Below are positions 12,516 through 24,534 of a stretch of 64,000 bases of DNA, one piece after another. Made by a program: the position numbers and the translations under genes. The stretch comes from Psilocybe azurescens (taxonomy: Eukaryota; Basidiomycota; Agaricomycetes; Agaricales; Agrocybaceae): contig JAJIRX010000500.1 of the NCBI GenBank assembly GCA_023853785.1, positions 62,001-126,000 on the forward strand. Direction: 5' to 3'. The notes under the pieces are model-generated. The model was not told the DNA's origin. It made no database searches and saw only the letters and a list, made by a program, of their open reading frames with translations. Position 1 is the stretch's first letter. Every line of letters begins with the position of its first letter.

Positions 12516-14889
12516 ATGGTTCCCCTTTCAAAATCTACAGAAAGAGAGAATCGGGACGGCTGGATGATCTCGGATTCTTGGTATATTGGTGCTTTTGGCA
12601 AATGGTGGCGGGGTGGCGTTTTGGAGGCATGGTACCAGGATGTCATCGCTAGAACGAAGGACGAAGAAAGTTGGAGCTCAGGAATTTTAAGCATGAAGAG
12701 ACTGGATATGCTTCAAGATTATAATGGTGCATTTTTTTCTTATTTTTTTTTCTCATTTAAGTGATTTTTTCTGACAACCGGAATTCCTAGGGCCAACTTT
12801 CTCTGCTAAAAACCTTCCAAGTCATCTTGTTCGCGGATCTCCACCAAGGCTTAGAAATCGTGATAGACCTGCATTGCGGAATGGAGCTGGACAACCTAGA
12901 AGTTCTACTCCACCCCCTCTGCCCAAATCAGCGTCTCTTCCCATGCACACGACTCGGAAGTCTTCTTCGAATATAGTAGAACGTTTATGTGACCACTCGG
13001 CTCCAATTCAAAACCAAGCGCACAGTTTACTGAACGACTCTCCCCGGCGCGGATCGGTACCTTCGAGATCATCTTCGACTTCGTTTGAGCATTCGCCCAT
13101 CATCTCAGAAATCCTTCGCCAAATAACCAGCACGAAAACATCTGTCCTTGACCTCCGTAACCAACTATCCGACTGCGAAGCTGCCGCATCTCAATCCCGA
13201 GCTGTTCTACAGCACGAGGTTGACACCCATCGCAATCGGAAACGACAGGAAGATGCTGCCAAACTGGAACTCAAATCTCGTACAAAGGCTCTTGAGGATT
13301 CAAAGCGGGGAGCGGAGTCTACCAAGAAGGAGGCTGAAAAGAAACTCAAAGCCGTACAATCATTCCGCGACGGGGCTACACAACGAGTGGAATATCTCGA
13401 CAAAGAAATTCTCGGACTTCAACAAAATCTTGCCGAAGACCGGGGCTTTATTCATTGCCACAAGAGTCAAACATCGGAAGTCGAACGCGAGATTAGCGAC
13501 AATTTGGAGCAGAAGCGGCTAGAGATCAAAGCGGCCGAAGATCTACTCTTGATTCTCAATCACCGGTCTAGAGAACTCGAAGATAAACTTGCATCAGAAA
13601 AAGAGAGACTACATGCGCTTCGTGGACAGTCCGACAAACTGAAGCAGAGTCGTATGTCTCCCAATGCCTATACCTCGCATGCCTTTCCTCAAGAAGAGAC
13701 CTGGGTATCCAACTTGCACTCGGAACCCGGGTTTCCTCCGGCGCTCATTCAGAATGTAGACGGGTGGGAACCACCCTATACTCCATTCAAGAGCAAGCAG
13801 ACATCGGGTGCTTATGATCTAATGCAAACATCGCAGGACGACAGGACAGTCGCGAATGCACGCAACATCGGGTCCGGTGCGGTAAACGGTCAGAATCTCT
13901 CATTTCAAGGACATCCTCCCTACATGCCATATAGTGAACATTCTGCCCTTGAAAACATTGAAACGGCCCCCATTCATGTTTCAAAGGCAAAGGACATCCT
14001 TAATCCATTTTTACTTTCTATGGAGCCGACATATGGTATTTCGAAATCGTTCCAGTCAGATAGTGATTCCTTCATTGATCGAGAGTGGCGCGCCTCATCG
14101 ACATCTTATCCGAGCCACTACCAGAATGATGACTTTGAGCCTCGATATCCTGTTCTAACTTCGTCCCCGGTATCTTTACATGGTCAGACAGTAAATCACC
14201 AAGAGAATGTGTTCAATCGATATCTCGCTGCCCAAGACTACTCTCAGGATCAAGCCTTCGTGCAATCGACGGATCTGCAAAGTTGGGGACCTACGGATTC
14301 CGAAATAAGCACCTCGTTGGATTCGCTCCCTGAGCGCTCTCCTCAAGCACAGTTGAATCAGAGTGTCTCTCGACGATGGTTCGGAGGGCTAAGCACCAAG
14401 ACCAAGACCACGAAAGGCTTGAATCCCGATGCCAAGGAATTTAATTTGTTCCGCAAACCAGGAGTAAACATCTTCAACGGCCACGGAAATATGCCTGCTC
14501 ACAAGTCCTTCGACGCGCTCAACCCTAATGGTCTGGGATCCATATCGTCAACGTCAACTTCATCGACAAACCAATCACTCCTGCGTGCCTTTGCCCCTTC
14601 GCCGGCAGAGCGAGAGGCGCTCCAAAGGGCTCTAGGTGGTTCTACAAACACCAGCTTCGAGAGATTGCCGAGTCTCAGCGACGTAGGCAGCATCCCTCCG
14701 TCCCCGACGAACACACACGCACTTCCACACATATCTCAACGCCCTGGCAAGGATTTCGGGAGCATCCTACCGGCATGGCTGCAGACGCTTCCGCGCGCCA
14801 GGAAGGTCAATTTCAGCCCTTGGGAAGATGAAGAACCCTCGACTGTGCAACCGGTATCGACGGAAAGCAACAATGCACGAAGGACCTGA
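12516..14889 (+). CDS. Coiled-coil protein, function unknown
   Basis: About 770 residues, one intron (12727-12790). Exon 1 is an aromatic segment (DSWYIGAFGKWWRGGVLEAWYQDV). A Ser/Pro-rich linker follows, then a coiled coil of about 200 residues rich in Lys/Glu/Arg (about 13080-13650), then a long disordered Ser/Gln-rich tail. Near the C-terminus a short ordered patch, FNLFRKPGVNIFNGHG, and the block LRAFAPSPAEREALQRALGG look conserved in character. I do not recognise the family. The frame is clean throughout. The coiled coil suggests a scaffold or cytoskeletal role, but that is only inference. Confidence 0.75.
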
Positions 14890-15698
14890 CCAAACCCAAT
14901 CCACTCACATTAATCCCGGGGCATTAAGTAGTTTTAGTGCCAAAGGAGCCCCGCTGTTTGTATATCAAAGTATATCAAAAGTCCGTACCAAATAAAACCC
15001 TGTTATTATTCAAGAAAAATGACTAGATCGGACAACCAAACCAAAATGCCTCAACAACACATCAAATAGTCCATTTTGTTGTCCATGTTGACTACTGATG
15101 TATACACTAAAGTTTCTTCAAGCTGTTCTCTATCAAAAACTAAGAACTGAATGAAGGTATTATGAGGCGTAGCGTCATGATTTTCATTGCCAGGGTCATG
15201 AAATGTAATAAAGGGAAAAGGGAAGGGAAGGGAAGGGTATGGACCGTAATACCGAAATAATAAGTGCTACACCCTGTCTTTGAATCTTCCATGGAGTAGA
15301 TAAGCGACGGCACCGGTCGTTGAGACCAATATAGGGATGCACTCGAGTGCCATCAAACGCTGTAAGAAAATCTGTGTAAAGAAAAAAATGCTGGCATTAA
15401 ATGCGAATATAGGTCAGACAGCGAAGGAGTGGGTCTGTTGGTTCAGGTGTAGGTGGTCCGAGCGGGGATCCGAAAAGGAATGTATGGTCGTCGACCGCAA
15501 AACGTAAAGGCACGTGGGTAATCGGGATTGCTGGGAGGGTATAGAAGGACTGGTGTATATACCAACGAAATGTCAACTGCAGGGCCAGGATCAACGAACG
15601 GGAGAGCAGAAAATGTAAAATTGCCTCTGATAACATGATAAATATATAGACTTTCAGATAGATTACGTCTACATACCGTGATCGATGATGCCTCCGTA
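14890..15698. other. Convergent intergenic region with a G-quadruplex motif
   Basis: 3' regions of the coiled-coil gene (+) and the second Psr1-like phosphatase (-). 15220-15237 reads GGGAAGGGAAGGGAAGGG, four G3 runs with 2-nt loops. Nothing coding recognised. Confidence 0.55.
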
Positions 15699-17349
15699 TT
15701 ACCGAGCGCCATCCAAGATCCCCCTGACATCTTCAACTGTGCTGAGATCCGTTAGGAATGGGACCAAATCGGTAAGCTCTGTATCATGAGGGTCATTGAA
15801 CCACGATGAAACCGGGACGGCATTGTTAGGATGGAATATATATGAGGCAGGTGAGTTGTCCAGGATGATTGTGTCCGCGATGGGCCGGCCCAGTTGCGAC
15901 AGATCCTAGAAGAGTTGAGATATTCTGTAGGGAAAAGGCAGTAGATCAACCAACCTTGACATAATTTCCTTTGTGGTTGTAGCAACTTTCCCGGAAAAGT
16001 CTGTGGGAAACCACTTGGTGGATATCTAGTTTATCCAGAACTGGGTCCGCATACTGAAGGGAAATGTGTGAATGTAGATCTTGGGAAAGAAATCGAATAG
16101 ATAGTGACCTTGCTTAGACTGGCAGTGAAGACAACGATCTCATAAATCTCGCCCATTTTCTTGAGGAAATTGTCAACACCTGGCCGTTTAATCACGTAAA
16201 CGTTATGCCAATGATATTCAATTTCCACAGGCACAACATAGTCTGCTTGTGATATGGACTTTTGAGAGTTAAATGTCAGAAACAGCTTGTGATTGTGATA
16301 GCGAATAAGAGAGAACACAAACCTTAAAGCTACTGTGTACCAGTGTTTCATCAAGATCCAAAACCAAGCATTTTCGTCCAGCTTGCTGGGGTGAAATGGG
16401 AGGAAGGAGAGGTCTAGGGACTCCATCCTTCATAAAGGACTTAGATGTATCAATCGCATAGATATGACGGATAACTCACCGGGCCTATGGGAATACCAGC
16501 TCCACCATTGAATATCAATCTATCCTCTTCATCCTCGGCCTCTTCTAGCTCTTCTTCGGTATAGCTCGTGTCTTCTGATTCGTCACCGTCAGCGTTGGGG
16601 TGGACAGGGGAAGGCTGTGGCTTTTCGTGTGTCGATGAGTCTCCTTTCGAACCAGGGGGTTGGACGGCTCCCGACGTCATCCCCTCGGTTTCCTCAGGTG
16701 GCAATAGGTGGGTAGTAGGTGTTGGGGGCAAAATGACTTCTGCATCTTCCGCTGTAGGTGTAATTGGACGACTGTCTGTGACTATAATAGGTTTGGGTGG
16801 TTCGACTCGTAGGGTATCCTGGGGTAGGGTAGTTTCAGAAGGGGCCGACTTTTCTTCTTCTTCAACCTTGGATTCGAGCTTTTCGGGTACGGGCGCCTTT
16901 GCGACAGGCTCCTGAAGCTCGACGGGATGAGCAGAAGACGAGGGTGATATGCAAGGGACAAGAAAGCGGATGAGTTTTGAAAAGAAAGACGGACGAGGAG
17001 TCCCGGGAGAATTTTGAGATTTGGCGCCATTGACGTGTGTGTTTTGAGAGCCAGACATGCCGTTGAGAGCAGAAGGAGGAGAAGCGGTATCCTGGGTGGA
17101 CGTATCCTGGGTATGGTCCAATATGGAGGCTATTTTTGCACCCTTCACTGATGCAGACGACTCAGGGAGGACCGGGTCCTGAGTGTTGGCAGAAGCTTGG
17201 CCGTTGGTGTGGGGGCGGTCTGTACTACTGCCACTGGGAGCAGGAGGTGAACTAGGAGCGTGGCCGTTGTTGTCGAGGAGTGGAGGACTAGAAGAGCCTG
17301 TAAGCTGCTCTGCGGTGTCCTGTCGGGGACTCTGGTCCGCTTGCGACAT
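15699..17349 (-). CDS. Psr1/NIF-type protein phosphatase, copy 2 (intact)
   Basis: Paralogue of the phosphatase at 6499-7956, same strand, ~8 kb away. ~300 residues of Pro/Ser/Glu-rich N-terminus contain a hydrophobic [14 protein letters not shown] patch, the counterpart of [10 protein letters not shown] in copy 1 and a plausible membrane or acylation site. The NIF domain follows: [19 protein letters not shown] with the DLDET catalytic loop, [20 protein letters not shown], the nearby [16 protein letters not shown], then [20 protein letters not shown] and the end RGILDGAR. Introns fall after GIPIGP, HSSFK, SLSK and NYVK. The frame is clean. Divergent from the HMMR-N gene, 145 nt between start codons, with a TCATGTGA word at 17432. 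Confidence 0.9.
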
Positions 17350-17493
17350 GGAATACAAAGACAGAGTTGAAATTGGGACGACGACAAACGCCACGAACAA
17401 CGATTATGGATATCCATCACTATTTTAGATATCATGTGACTCTGCGCGTCGCGTACAACAATCAATCTCAACAACTTCCTCTTCAACTCGCCC

Positions 17494-19944
17494 ATGTTTC
17501 CCAAAGGTCCAAGATTCGAACCACTCAAATGTCCGTCTCTCTTGGCTCATAACAACTATATCTCACTTATTTCTTTGCCAGTGCCCGATGTTCCAGGCCC
17601 AAATTCTTACAATATCCCTCAGGGTAGGTCTGCGTTGGTTAATCTGGCATGCCACTCTCATTGAACGCTCCCAGACTCTGCCCTCGACAACTATAAGCGG
17701 GGAGCTTTCCTCGAAAAGACAGACAGATTTATGAAGGACAAACAGCCTGCTCTCCCAGGTATTTCAGCTGACTCCTTGTCGCCTTTTTTCCATTTCTCAA
17801 TGCAACACTATCCAGCACCCAGCACTAAATCTTCCTCGGGGCCACCTGCATCTAGCAAAGTCCCGCCAACCCAGCCAGCCATTGAAAGATACAATGCTCT
17901 TCAGAAAAAGTCTATGATCTTGAGAAAGTTCACTTGGAAGGCAAGAAAGCAGTAAGCACACGACTTATCCCATACCATAGACACAGTCTAATGCCGTTCA
18001 TAGCATCAAGTAGAACTGGAAAGGTTGAAACAAGAGCTATCTGCTGCACACAAGACTACAGCCGAATCTGCAGAGAGATACGAGAAGCAGAAGAAGCAGA
18101 ACATTGCACTCGATACCCGTATCCAAGAAATGAAGAAAACCTCCCTCTCCGACCAAAGCGAGATCAAGGAACTACGGCATAAAACAAGGTTACTTGAACT
18201 CGAAAAAGACAAGATATCTTCCAAACAACCCGATATAATTGAGCTCAAAAAGTCTCTCTCAGCACTGGAGGCGAAACGAAAAGACGAGCTCAAGGACCGT
18301 GACCGCCGCATAGACGATTTGGAGAAGCTTCTTCAGTCCGAGAAGAAGAAGCGAGAGCTCGCGGAAGGCAAAATCCACGAGTCAAAGCGTCTTTTCGAAG
18401 AGGAAACACGCTCGATCAGGGCAAATACTCTACAATTAGAGGTCCTTGTCAAGGAAGCTCAAGCAGAAGCCCAAACAACAAAGGAGAGATTGTGTGAAAT
18501 GGAACACGAGGCAGCTGATAGAGAAGAAGCTCTGGTGCAATGTCTTGAGCAGCACTGCTCTCTGCTGAATACTGTCGCAGAGCAGTATGGCAATCTTGTG
18601 TCGCAGTCGGTTGCATCGACCAAACATCAACGTCTACAACAAGACTATGACGCACTTCAACTCCGTCAATTCCGCCTCGAACGCAAACTCGCCAACTCGG
18701 AAGGACAGGTAGTCGAATTGGCCCACCTCATTCGTCAGATCAAATCAGAGAACTCACTCCTCAACGAACTCGTCTCTAATGCTTTGGTGGATATCTCGGC
18801 GTTGGCTGCCTTCGAGTACTCTCCTCTCATACGGGACGACCTAGATGTCTGGTCACAGCTTAACATCGATGACATTCGCACCACAATTCTCGAGCAATCG
18901 GTCGTGGAAGCGGAAGCTAATGCAGATATGCAAGCATTACTTTCGGCCTACTATCGCACGCAGAACGACGAACTCCAAGCCACCTCCTCTACGCTTCTCA
19001 AAGAGTATACAGACCTACAAAATCTTGCTGAACAACGTACATATGACTTATCTAGCGCATTAGCTTCCCATGAGGCTATAGCGGCCCGACTGGAATCAAC
19101 ACAGAAAGAAAGAGCAGAGCACGACGATAAACTTAAGTCAGCGACGTCTGCAGTGGACGACCTAACAGCAACAGTTGCTCTTCTCGAAACGCAACTGGCC
19201 GAATTTCAGGAAGAGGTTCACAAAACCAAGTCACAGCATGCTCTTCTTCTGAAGAAAGAAAAGGATGCCGTCACTCGCCTAACCTCAACAGTACAAAAGA
19301 ACCGCGTCGCAGAAGATGTCCTTCGTGCAGAAATCGAGCAGTATGTGGGCATCTCTCTGGAAAGGTCTTTTAACTGATTTAGTCTGAAATTAGATTGACA
19401 ACCGAGTTGGCCGACTCTGAGCAGTATCAAGACGCTTTTATGCTCTCCATGCTGAAGTCGAGAAGCTCGTCACACGTAATCAAATCGCGGAGGAGGAAGC
19501 AGAACGCATAAGCAAATTCAACGCTGAGATATTAGGACACAACAATCCAGCCCAGAGGATCATGTACGTGGACCGTATACGCAGAGAATTGGCAGAGGCG
19601 AAACACGTACGTCTGTCTTCGATAACCAATCTTTACTCTTAACACGTCTCGAATCACAGAAAATTGCCATGCTCTCACGGGAACAAGAAAATGTTGTCGC
19701 ACAGAACGACGACCTGCAGAACGAGCTTGACATGTACAAGTCTATACAAGTCCCACTCGAAAAGAAAACTCGTACCAACATCACGAGAGTCGGTCGACCC
19801 CCATTGGTCAACCTCGGGAACAGCCCGAATTCATCATTGCCCGTCACTCACGTTAGTAATGCCAGTAAAAACTTGTTCGTGTCGAAGGAACCGTTACTGG
19901 AGGTTATAAACGACGGAGACATGACGACAGATGAGTTGATGTGA
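17494..19944 (+). CDS. HMMR N-terminal-domain coiled-coil protein
   Basis: The N-terminus MFPKGPRFEPLK, then VPDVPGPNSYNIPQ and DNYKRGAFLEKTDRF, matches the N-terminal motif of hyaluronan-mediated motility receptor (RHAMM/HMMR), in animals a spindle/centrosome coiled-coil protein. The remaining ~650 residues are almost continuous coiled coil (Lys/Glu/Gln/Leu heptads) with a short tail ending in MTTDELM. Introns include one near 17636-17687, 17952-18003 and 19607-19659. Two frame slips interrupt the coiled coil: the A run 17905-17909 (one more A gives ALQKKVYDLEKVHLEGKKA) and the T run 19436-19439 (one more T gives DAFYALHAEVEKLVT). By family it is probably a microtubule or spindle-pole scaffold; that role is inferred. 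Confidence 0.75.
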
Positions 19945-20071
19945 TGGTCTGCGATAAATATACCCGCGATATAACTCTATTATATATGTATACCATGTCG
20001 ATTTTATGTATATATTTCTTCCTTTCTATTTTCCGAGTACTTTTACTTTTTGAAAGCCACCTCAATATCGA

Positions 20072-20079
20072 TCACGTGA
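20072..20079. promoter_or_regulatory. TCACGTGA E-box upstream of PHS1
   Basis: Perfect palindrome 75 bp before the PHS1 start codon, the same 8-mer as in the 7848-8407 repeat. Confidence 0.45.
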
Positions 20080-20153
20080 GACCAATTTCTAGCACTTTGC
20101 CATGTTCACTGTACTGTTCTTCAATTGGAACATTAACGAAATTTACTAGCATC

Positions 20154-21233
20154 ATGCCCGCTCCTCAAGTACCAGAAAAACCTCCCCAGACTCCTTCAAA
20201 ATCAAGAACACCAACCACCAAACCAACAAAATGTACATACAATTTCACATCCATTATTCTCTCTTAAGGCTCTAACATCGTCGCCCTAGCTACCCCTCTT
20301 GCCCTCAAAGGTTATCTAGTGGCATACAATGTCATCTCCACGCTGGGATGGGCATACGTTCTCACTCTGACCCTTATCCACCTTTTCAACATCGATGGCA
20401 GATCTGACACCGTCCAAGCCCCGCGCGGAAAATCGGCCATGTCGGTACTATCTCGTTTCACCTCCTCCGTGACTTTACCCAAGGCCCTCAGGTTCTTTGC
20501 GTCCAACACCGTCCAGTCGCGTCTCCCGTCCTATCTGCAGCCCATCTACCGTCGCTCGACGACTGCGTTCTCGCGCGTAGGCCCACAGACGGCGTTCGTG
20601 CAGACGTTTGCCGTTCTGGAAATTGTCCATGTGTTGTTGGGATGGGTACGGAGTCCATTGCAGACGACCGTCATGCAAGTCTCGAGCAGGCTTTTTCCTG
20701 GTCTGGGGCATTGCTGAACAATTCCCTGAAGTTCGTTATACCTTCAATTCCTATTTTATTCTGCCTAATCTCTTTCATTTTGCGCGTTCTTTCTTCTTAG
20801 GTCCGCTCGAACCCGCTGTACGCCAGCATGATTCTAGCATGGTCTGCTACAGAAGTCATCCGGTATTCGTTCTACGCATTCAACCTTCTCGGAAAGAATC
20901 CATATGTTCTTCTATGGCTGCGCTACACAACCTTTACGTGCTGTACCCTATAGGCGCTTCATCGGAGGCTTTCCTCACGTATGCTACCCTCCCTGCCTCC
21001 TCCCCCATCCCAGGGTGGCAGTCATGGCTCCAAGGCATGTGGAAAGCGACAGACTATGTCCGTGGCATATTGTTCCTTATTTGGTGGCCTGGTGAGCACC
21101 TCACTTTCTTCTTTGATATCGATCTTGCAACCTTACTCTTGTACCAGGACTTTACGTTATGTATACATACATGATATCCCAGAGGCGCAAAGTTATCGGG
21201 AAAGCAGCGCCAAAGGCCATTAAGACGAACTAA
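20154..21233 (+). CDS. PHS1: Very-long-chain (3R)-3-hydroxyacyl-CoA dehydratase (PTPLA family)
   Basis: ER membrane enzyme for the third step of fatty-acid elongation, supplying very-long-chain acids for sphingolipids. Visible: several hydrophobic membrane spans (YLVAYNVISTLGWAYVL; VRGILFLIWWPGLYVMYTYM), the QTFAVLEIVHVLLGWVRSP block, TEVIRYSFYAF, and the catalytic signature YPIGASSE, where Tyr and Glu are the known active-site pair. The C-terminus ends with a lysine-rich cytosolic tail (KVIGKAAPKAIKTN), compatible with ER retention. Introns at 20233-20289, near 20735-20800 and near 21090-21147. The frame breaks at the T run 20692-20696 (one T too many) and at 20933-20935 (one T too few); fixing both yields the family sequence without gaps. 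Confidence 0.93.
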
Positions 21234-21327
21234 CTATTTGACGAAGCGGAAGAACATGAAGTTGAATTACAAGGCATTTACTATCCCATTTAAATAATTA
21301 TACCGTATTTCCGTCGAGGCGACCCTT

Positions 21328-23406
21328 TTAGGTTTTATTATTAACGCTTGCAGAAAATCCTACCCTTGCACCGTTTGAATGATCAAATGTGGAATACCCT
21401 GATAAAGTTTAGTACCCTGTCCGATGAAGAAAGCATGGTGTCACACAAGATTTCAAAAATTCGTCCCCTGATGATCAGTGAATAGTGAATTTGGTAGAGG
21501 GGAGAATATGCAGGAGTACATACCCACAATGGCTAGATTGGCAGGAAAGCCATTTCCAAGCCCTAATATGCCTCCAACACAATCTCTGCAAATATAACGT
21601 CAATGACGCGTACTTGAATCCTTCAGACCAAAGTGATTCCTTACGTTGAACCATCGTCGACTGGCCCTGTGATGGAGATGAACATAAGTATTCTATACAC
21701 CCGAGTTGAGATTATGCATTTCTTGCCCATATTGAAGTCTCTATCATCAATGGCAAAATCCCTTCCGCCAAAGGAAAATGAAAGGGTATGTTCGTTGTTG
21801 CATGGTATCGTAAAAATCCTGAATTTATGCTCCATCAGTTCGGACAAATGACATGGTGCTCAAAATTCTACCTGGTCCATATTCAGTCGCTGGCTTGGAT
21901 CCAGGAATCTGCGCCTTTACTGTGAGTTCCGCATTAAGACGTTAGAATTAAACATAATGGCTGACCGTGTCATAAAGCTTCGTCGTCATATCATGTGGTA
22001 GATATATTAAAGTTGTGCCTGTATCAATAGCCTTGTAAAATGGTGTTAATATGGAGAAACGTGTTAGAGTATGTCACTCACAGCAATTACACCAGTCGAA
22101 GCGACGATTGTCGAATTTACCGATACATGGTCTAAGGCTACCGACCAGTACGTCTAAACAGAGATGATCGTAACTTATGGGAATGAGGAATGTGTTGATG
22201 GATAAGCACCTTTGACACTACAGGAACCCAATGCACTTCTCCTAACCTTTTATCGTCGTCAATACACCCGAAACAGATCTACAGTGTGTTGAAGAATAAA
22301 TATTAGTTAATCTCACTCAAGTATTCGGGACAGCAAAAGACAAACCTCCGAGCCCGTTTCCTCGCCTCTTTCAAGGTGGACCGAAAACATGGGTGCAGCC
22401 AGCTGCTCTTCTTTAACCAAATTATCAAAAATGTCGACTTCCCGGACGCAGCGATGGAACTGAACGCCATCCCAAGGAGTCCACTGTTCGGATACGAGTT
22501 GAAATCGTCTGATTCTTGGGTGACTGCACCGAATGACTGATTATGTATGGACAGGCCTTGGACGGCGACCACATCTGTCGCCAGCACAGCGGTTACCTCA
22601 CCTGTTCCCTAGTCACATTGAATATAACAATGAAGACGTGCAACAGTTAGACATGCAATAATAACAAGGAAGGAAAGGGTACAGACATATGTCACTGCGA
22701 ACGTCGATCTACTCTCGGAATATGTAGAGCTCGACTTTTTATCAAATTGCTTGTTCGAACAGGCGGGACAGCCTGCCGGGATCCAGAGATCAGCGGAACC
22801 TGTATCAACATCAACCTTCAGCTCCTGAGGTGGAGTTCCAAAACGGAGCGGGCCATAATATAGTATATCCATTGACCCGGACATCATGTCTATTAGAGGC
22901 ATTTTGGCTTCTCCTAAAGCAGTGAGAATGGGCGGGATTTTGAGAGTTACTTCTGCCGAGTCTGGCGAGACGACCGCAGACATAGGTAACTGTACTGCGT
23001 TCGAGTCAACTTTCTTGGGCCCTTGCCCATCGACCAGAGAAACGTTGTGAGAGGTTTGTGTTATGAGACCTCTAAGAAATTTAGGGGCTTTTTGGTATTT
23101 TAAAACAAGACTGGCTAGTTCCTCTTTCTTCAGGATGCTAGATGTTAGCCATGTGCAGAGATGGCAAGTCGCGAAGGCACTCACGGCATAATCAGGATTG
23201 AATTTAGCCGCTATCATGCGCTTTCGGTCTATTTCAGAAATGCGGAGCCTTGAGATAGGAATAACAAATGACGACGGGTTTCTGATGTTCGTCGTTCGTG
23301 TGTTGCCGTCGGAGGCAGCAGGAAACGCCCAGACAGTGGCGGCATGCCAATGACAGCCAAAAATTAAAACAAGTAGGAAAAACAGACCGGTAGATGGGAG
23401 TAGCAT
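21328..23406 (-). CDS. Secreted pepsin-like aspartic protease (family A1)
   Basis: Begins with a hydrophobic signal peptide (LLPSTGLFFLLVLIFG) and a ~150-residue propeptide. The mature enzyme has FGTPPQELKVDVDTGSADLW with the first catalytic Asp, a GLLGMAF segment, and the second catalytic loop AIDTGTTLIYLP. The C-terminus has the usual late Cys, then GILGLGNGFPANLAIVGDEF and KSWYSTFDHSNGARVGF. At least eight short introns split the second half; the last exon is only a few dozen bases beyond an acceptor ending in TTTATCAG. The start at 23406 is the first ATG and opens directly into the signal peptide. Predicted extracellular or vacuolar; no GPI-like tail is seen. Confidence 0.92.
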
Positions 23407-23677
23407 GTGAATGTAATAATAAGAGACATTGCGGGAGGTTTGATAAATGCAAAACGGTTTAGAGTTTAGTCCGGTTTCAAATGTGGGTGGTTGTGGGTGC
23501 GCGATGGGAAATCACGTCACGTGCGCTCTGTCAATCTGGAATGTTCCTGTTTTACTCCAAGTTCGAGTTCAAGTTGAACTTTGTACTCATTCTCTCCGAC
23601 CATACATAACGATGACCTCGTGCCAGACTTGGACTACGTCCTCACATATCCGCCATCCATGGTTCGATGCCTCCATC

Positions 23678-24441
23678 ATGAAACGCAAACACCGTGAAAC
23701 TGTGAGTCCAGACGACGACCTTGGGGGTGTGATCGGTCCGGTCTCTGCTGCCAGTGCTGCTAAACCACCCCCTCCGAAACGAAGGAGATGCAGCAATCTC
23801 GAGCAAGGTTTCGCGCATCTGACCCTCGGGTCGACACCCGTCGTTGCTGCTGGGGGCTCCGGAAAGACGTTTGTTTCACCGCCGCCCATGTACTCTACAG
23901 TGCGTGAGATGCCAATGGCTAGCGTCGACGCGGACATGCCTCTTGCATCTACATCCACATCTACTTATCCCACTGATCGTCTACCCTACACGATCGAGGA
24001 ACCACCTGCGCCCGAAGTGAAAATGAAAGTTTCCTCATGGTACGAACCCGAACCCGATCGTGCGTCTTATTTCTTTCTACTGTCATTATTGGTATCATCA
24101 TCATTAAACATTTTGTGATTTTTTGGAAATAAGGAATAATTATTACGGATATGGACTCGTTCACGCAGGAGGATGAGAAGGAGGAGGACGGGTCTCTGAT
24201 CGTCAATCCTGTTCTCCTCGATCGAATCCGCTCGAACACTCTGGAATCCTCGTCTAAACCATCTGCTCCACCTCCAAATCAAGCTCTCGTATTATTCAAG
24301 CCACTTGCCTTGGACAACAAAGAAGCAAATACAGAGAGGATGCAGGAGGAGGAACGAAGAAGAAAGCAAGCCGCGACGGAAAGGGTAACAGAAAACAAAG
24401 AAGGGGTAACAGATGACGATGCGATGGATGTCGAACCGTAG
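23678..24441 (+). CDS. Small conserved basidiomycete-type protein, unknown
   Basis: About 230 residues in two exons (intron 24060-24133). Begins MKRKHRETVSPDDD; contains PPPPKRRRCSNLEQGFAHLTL, a possible nuclear signal, then YTIEEP and SSWYEPEPDR joined by the intron to IIITDMDSF. Ends in a charged helix with Glu/Arg runs and DDAMDVEP. A further upstream in-frame ATG exists near 23611. No domain recognised. Basic N-terminus and acidic C-terminus suggest a nuclear protein; this is inference. Confidence 0.65.
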
Positions 24442-24534
24442 ACCGGGGGGATTAGATTGAGTGGGCATACACAGACACTTGTACATATCTTGACGAGCCA
24501 AAAAAACAGTATATATTAATTGTTAATTTGTGAG

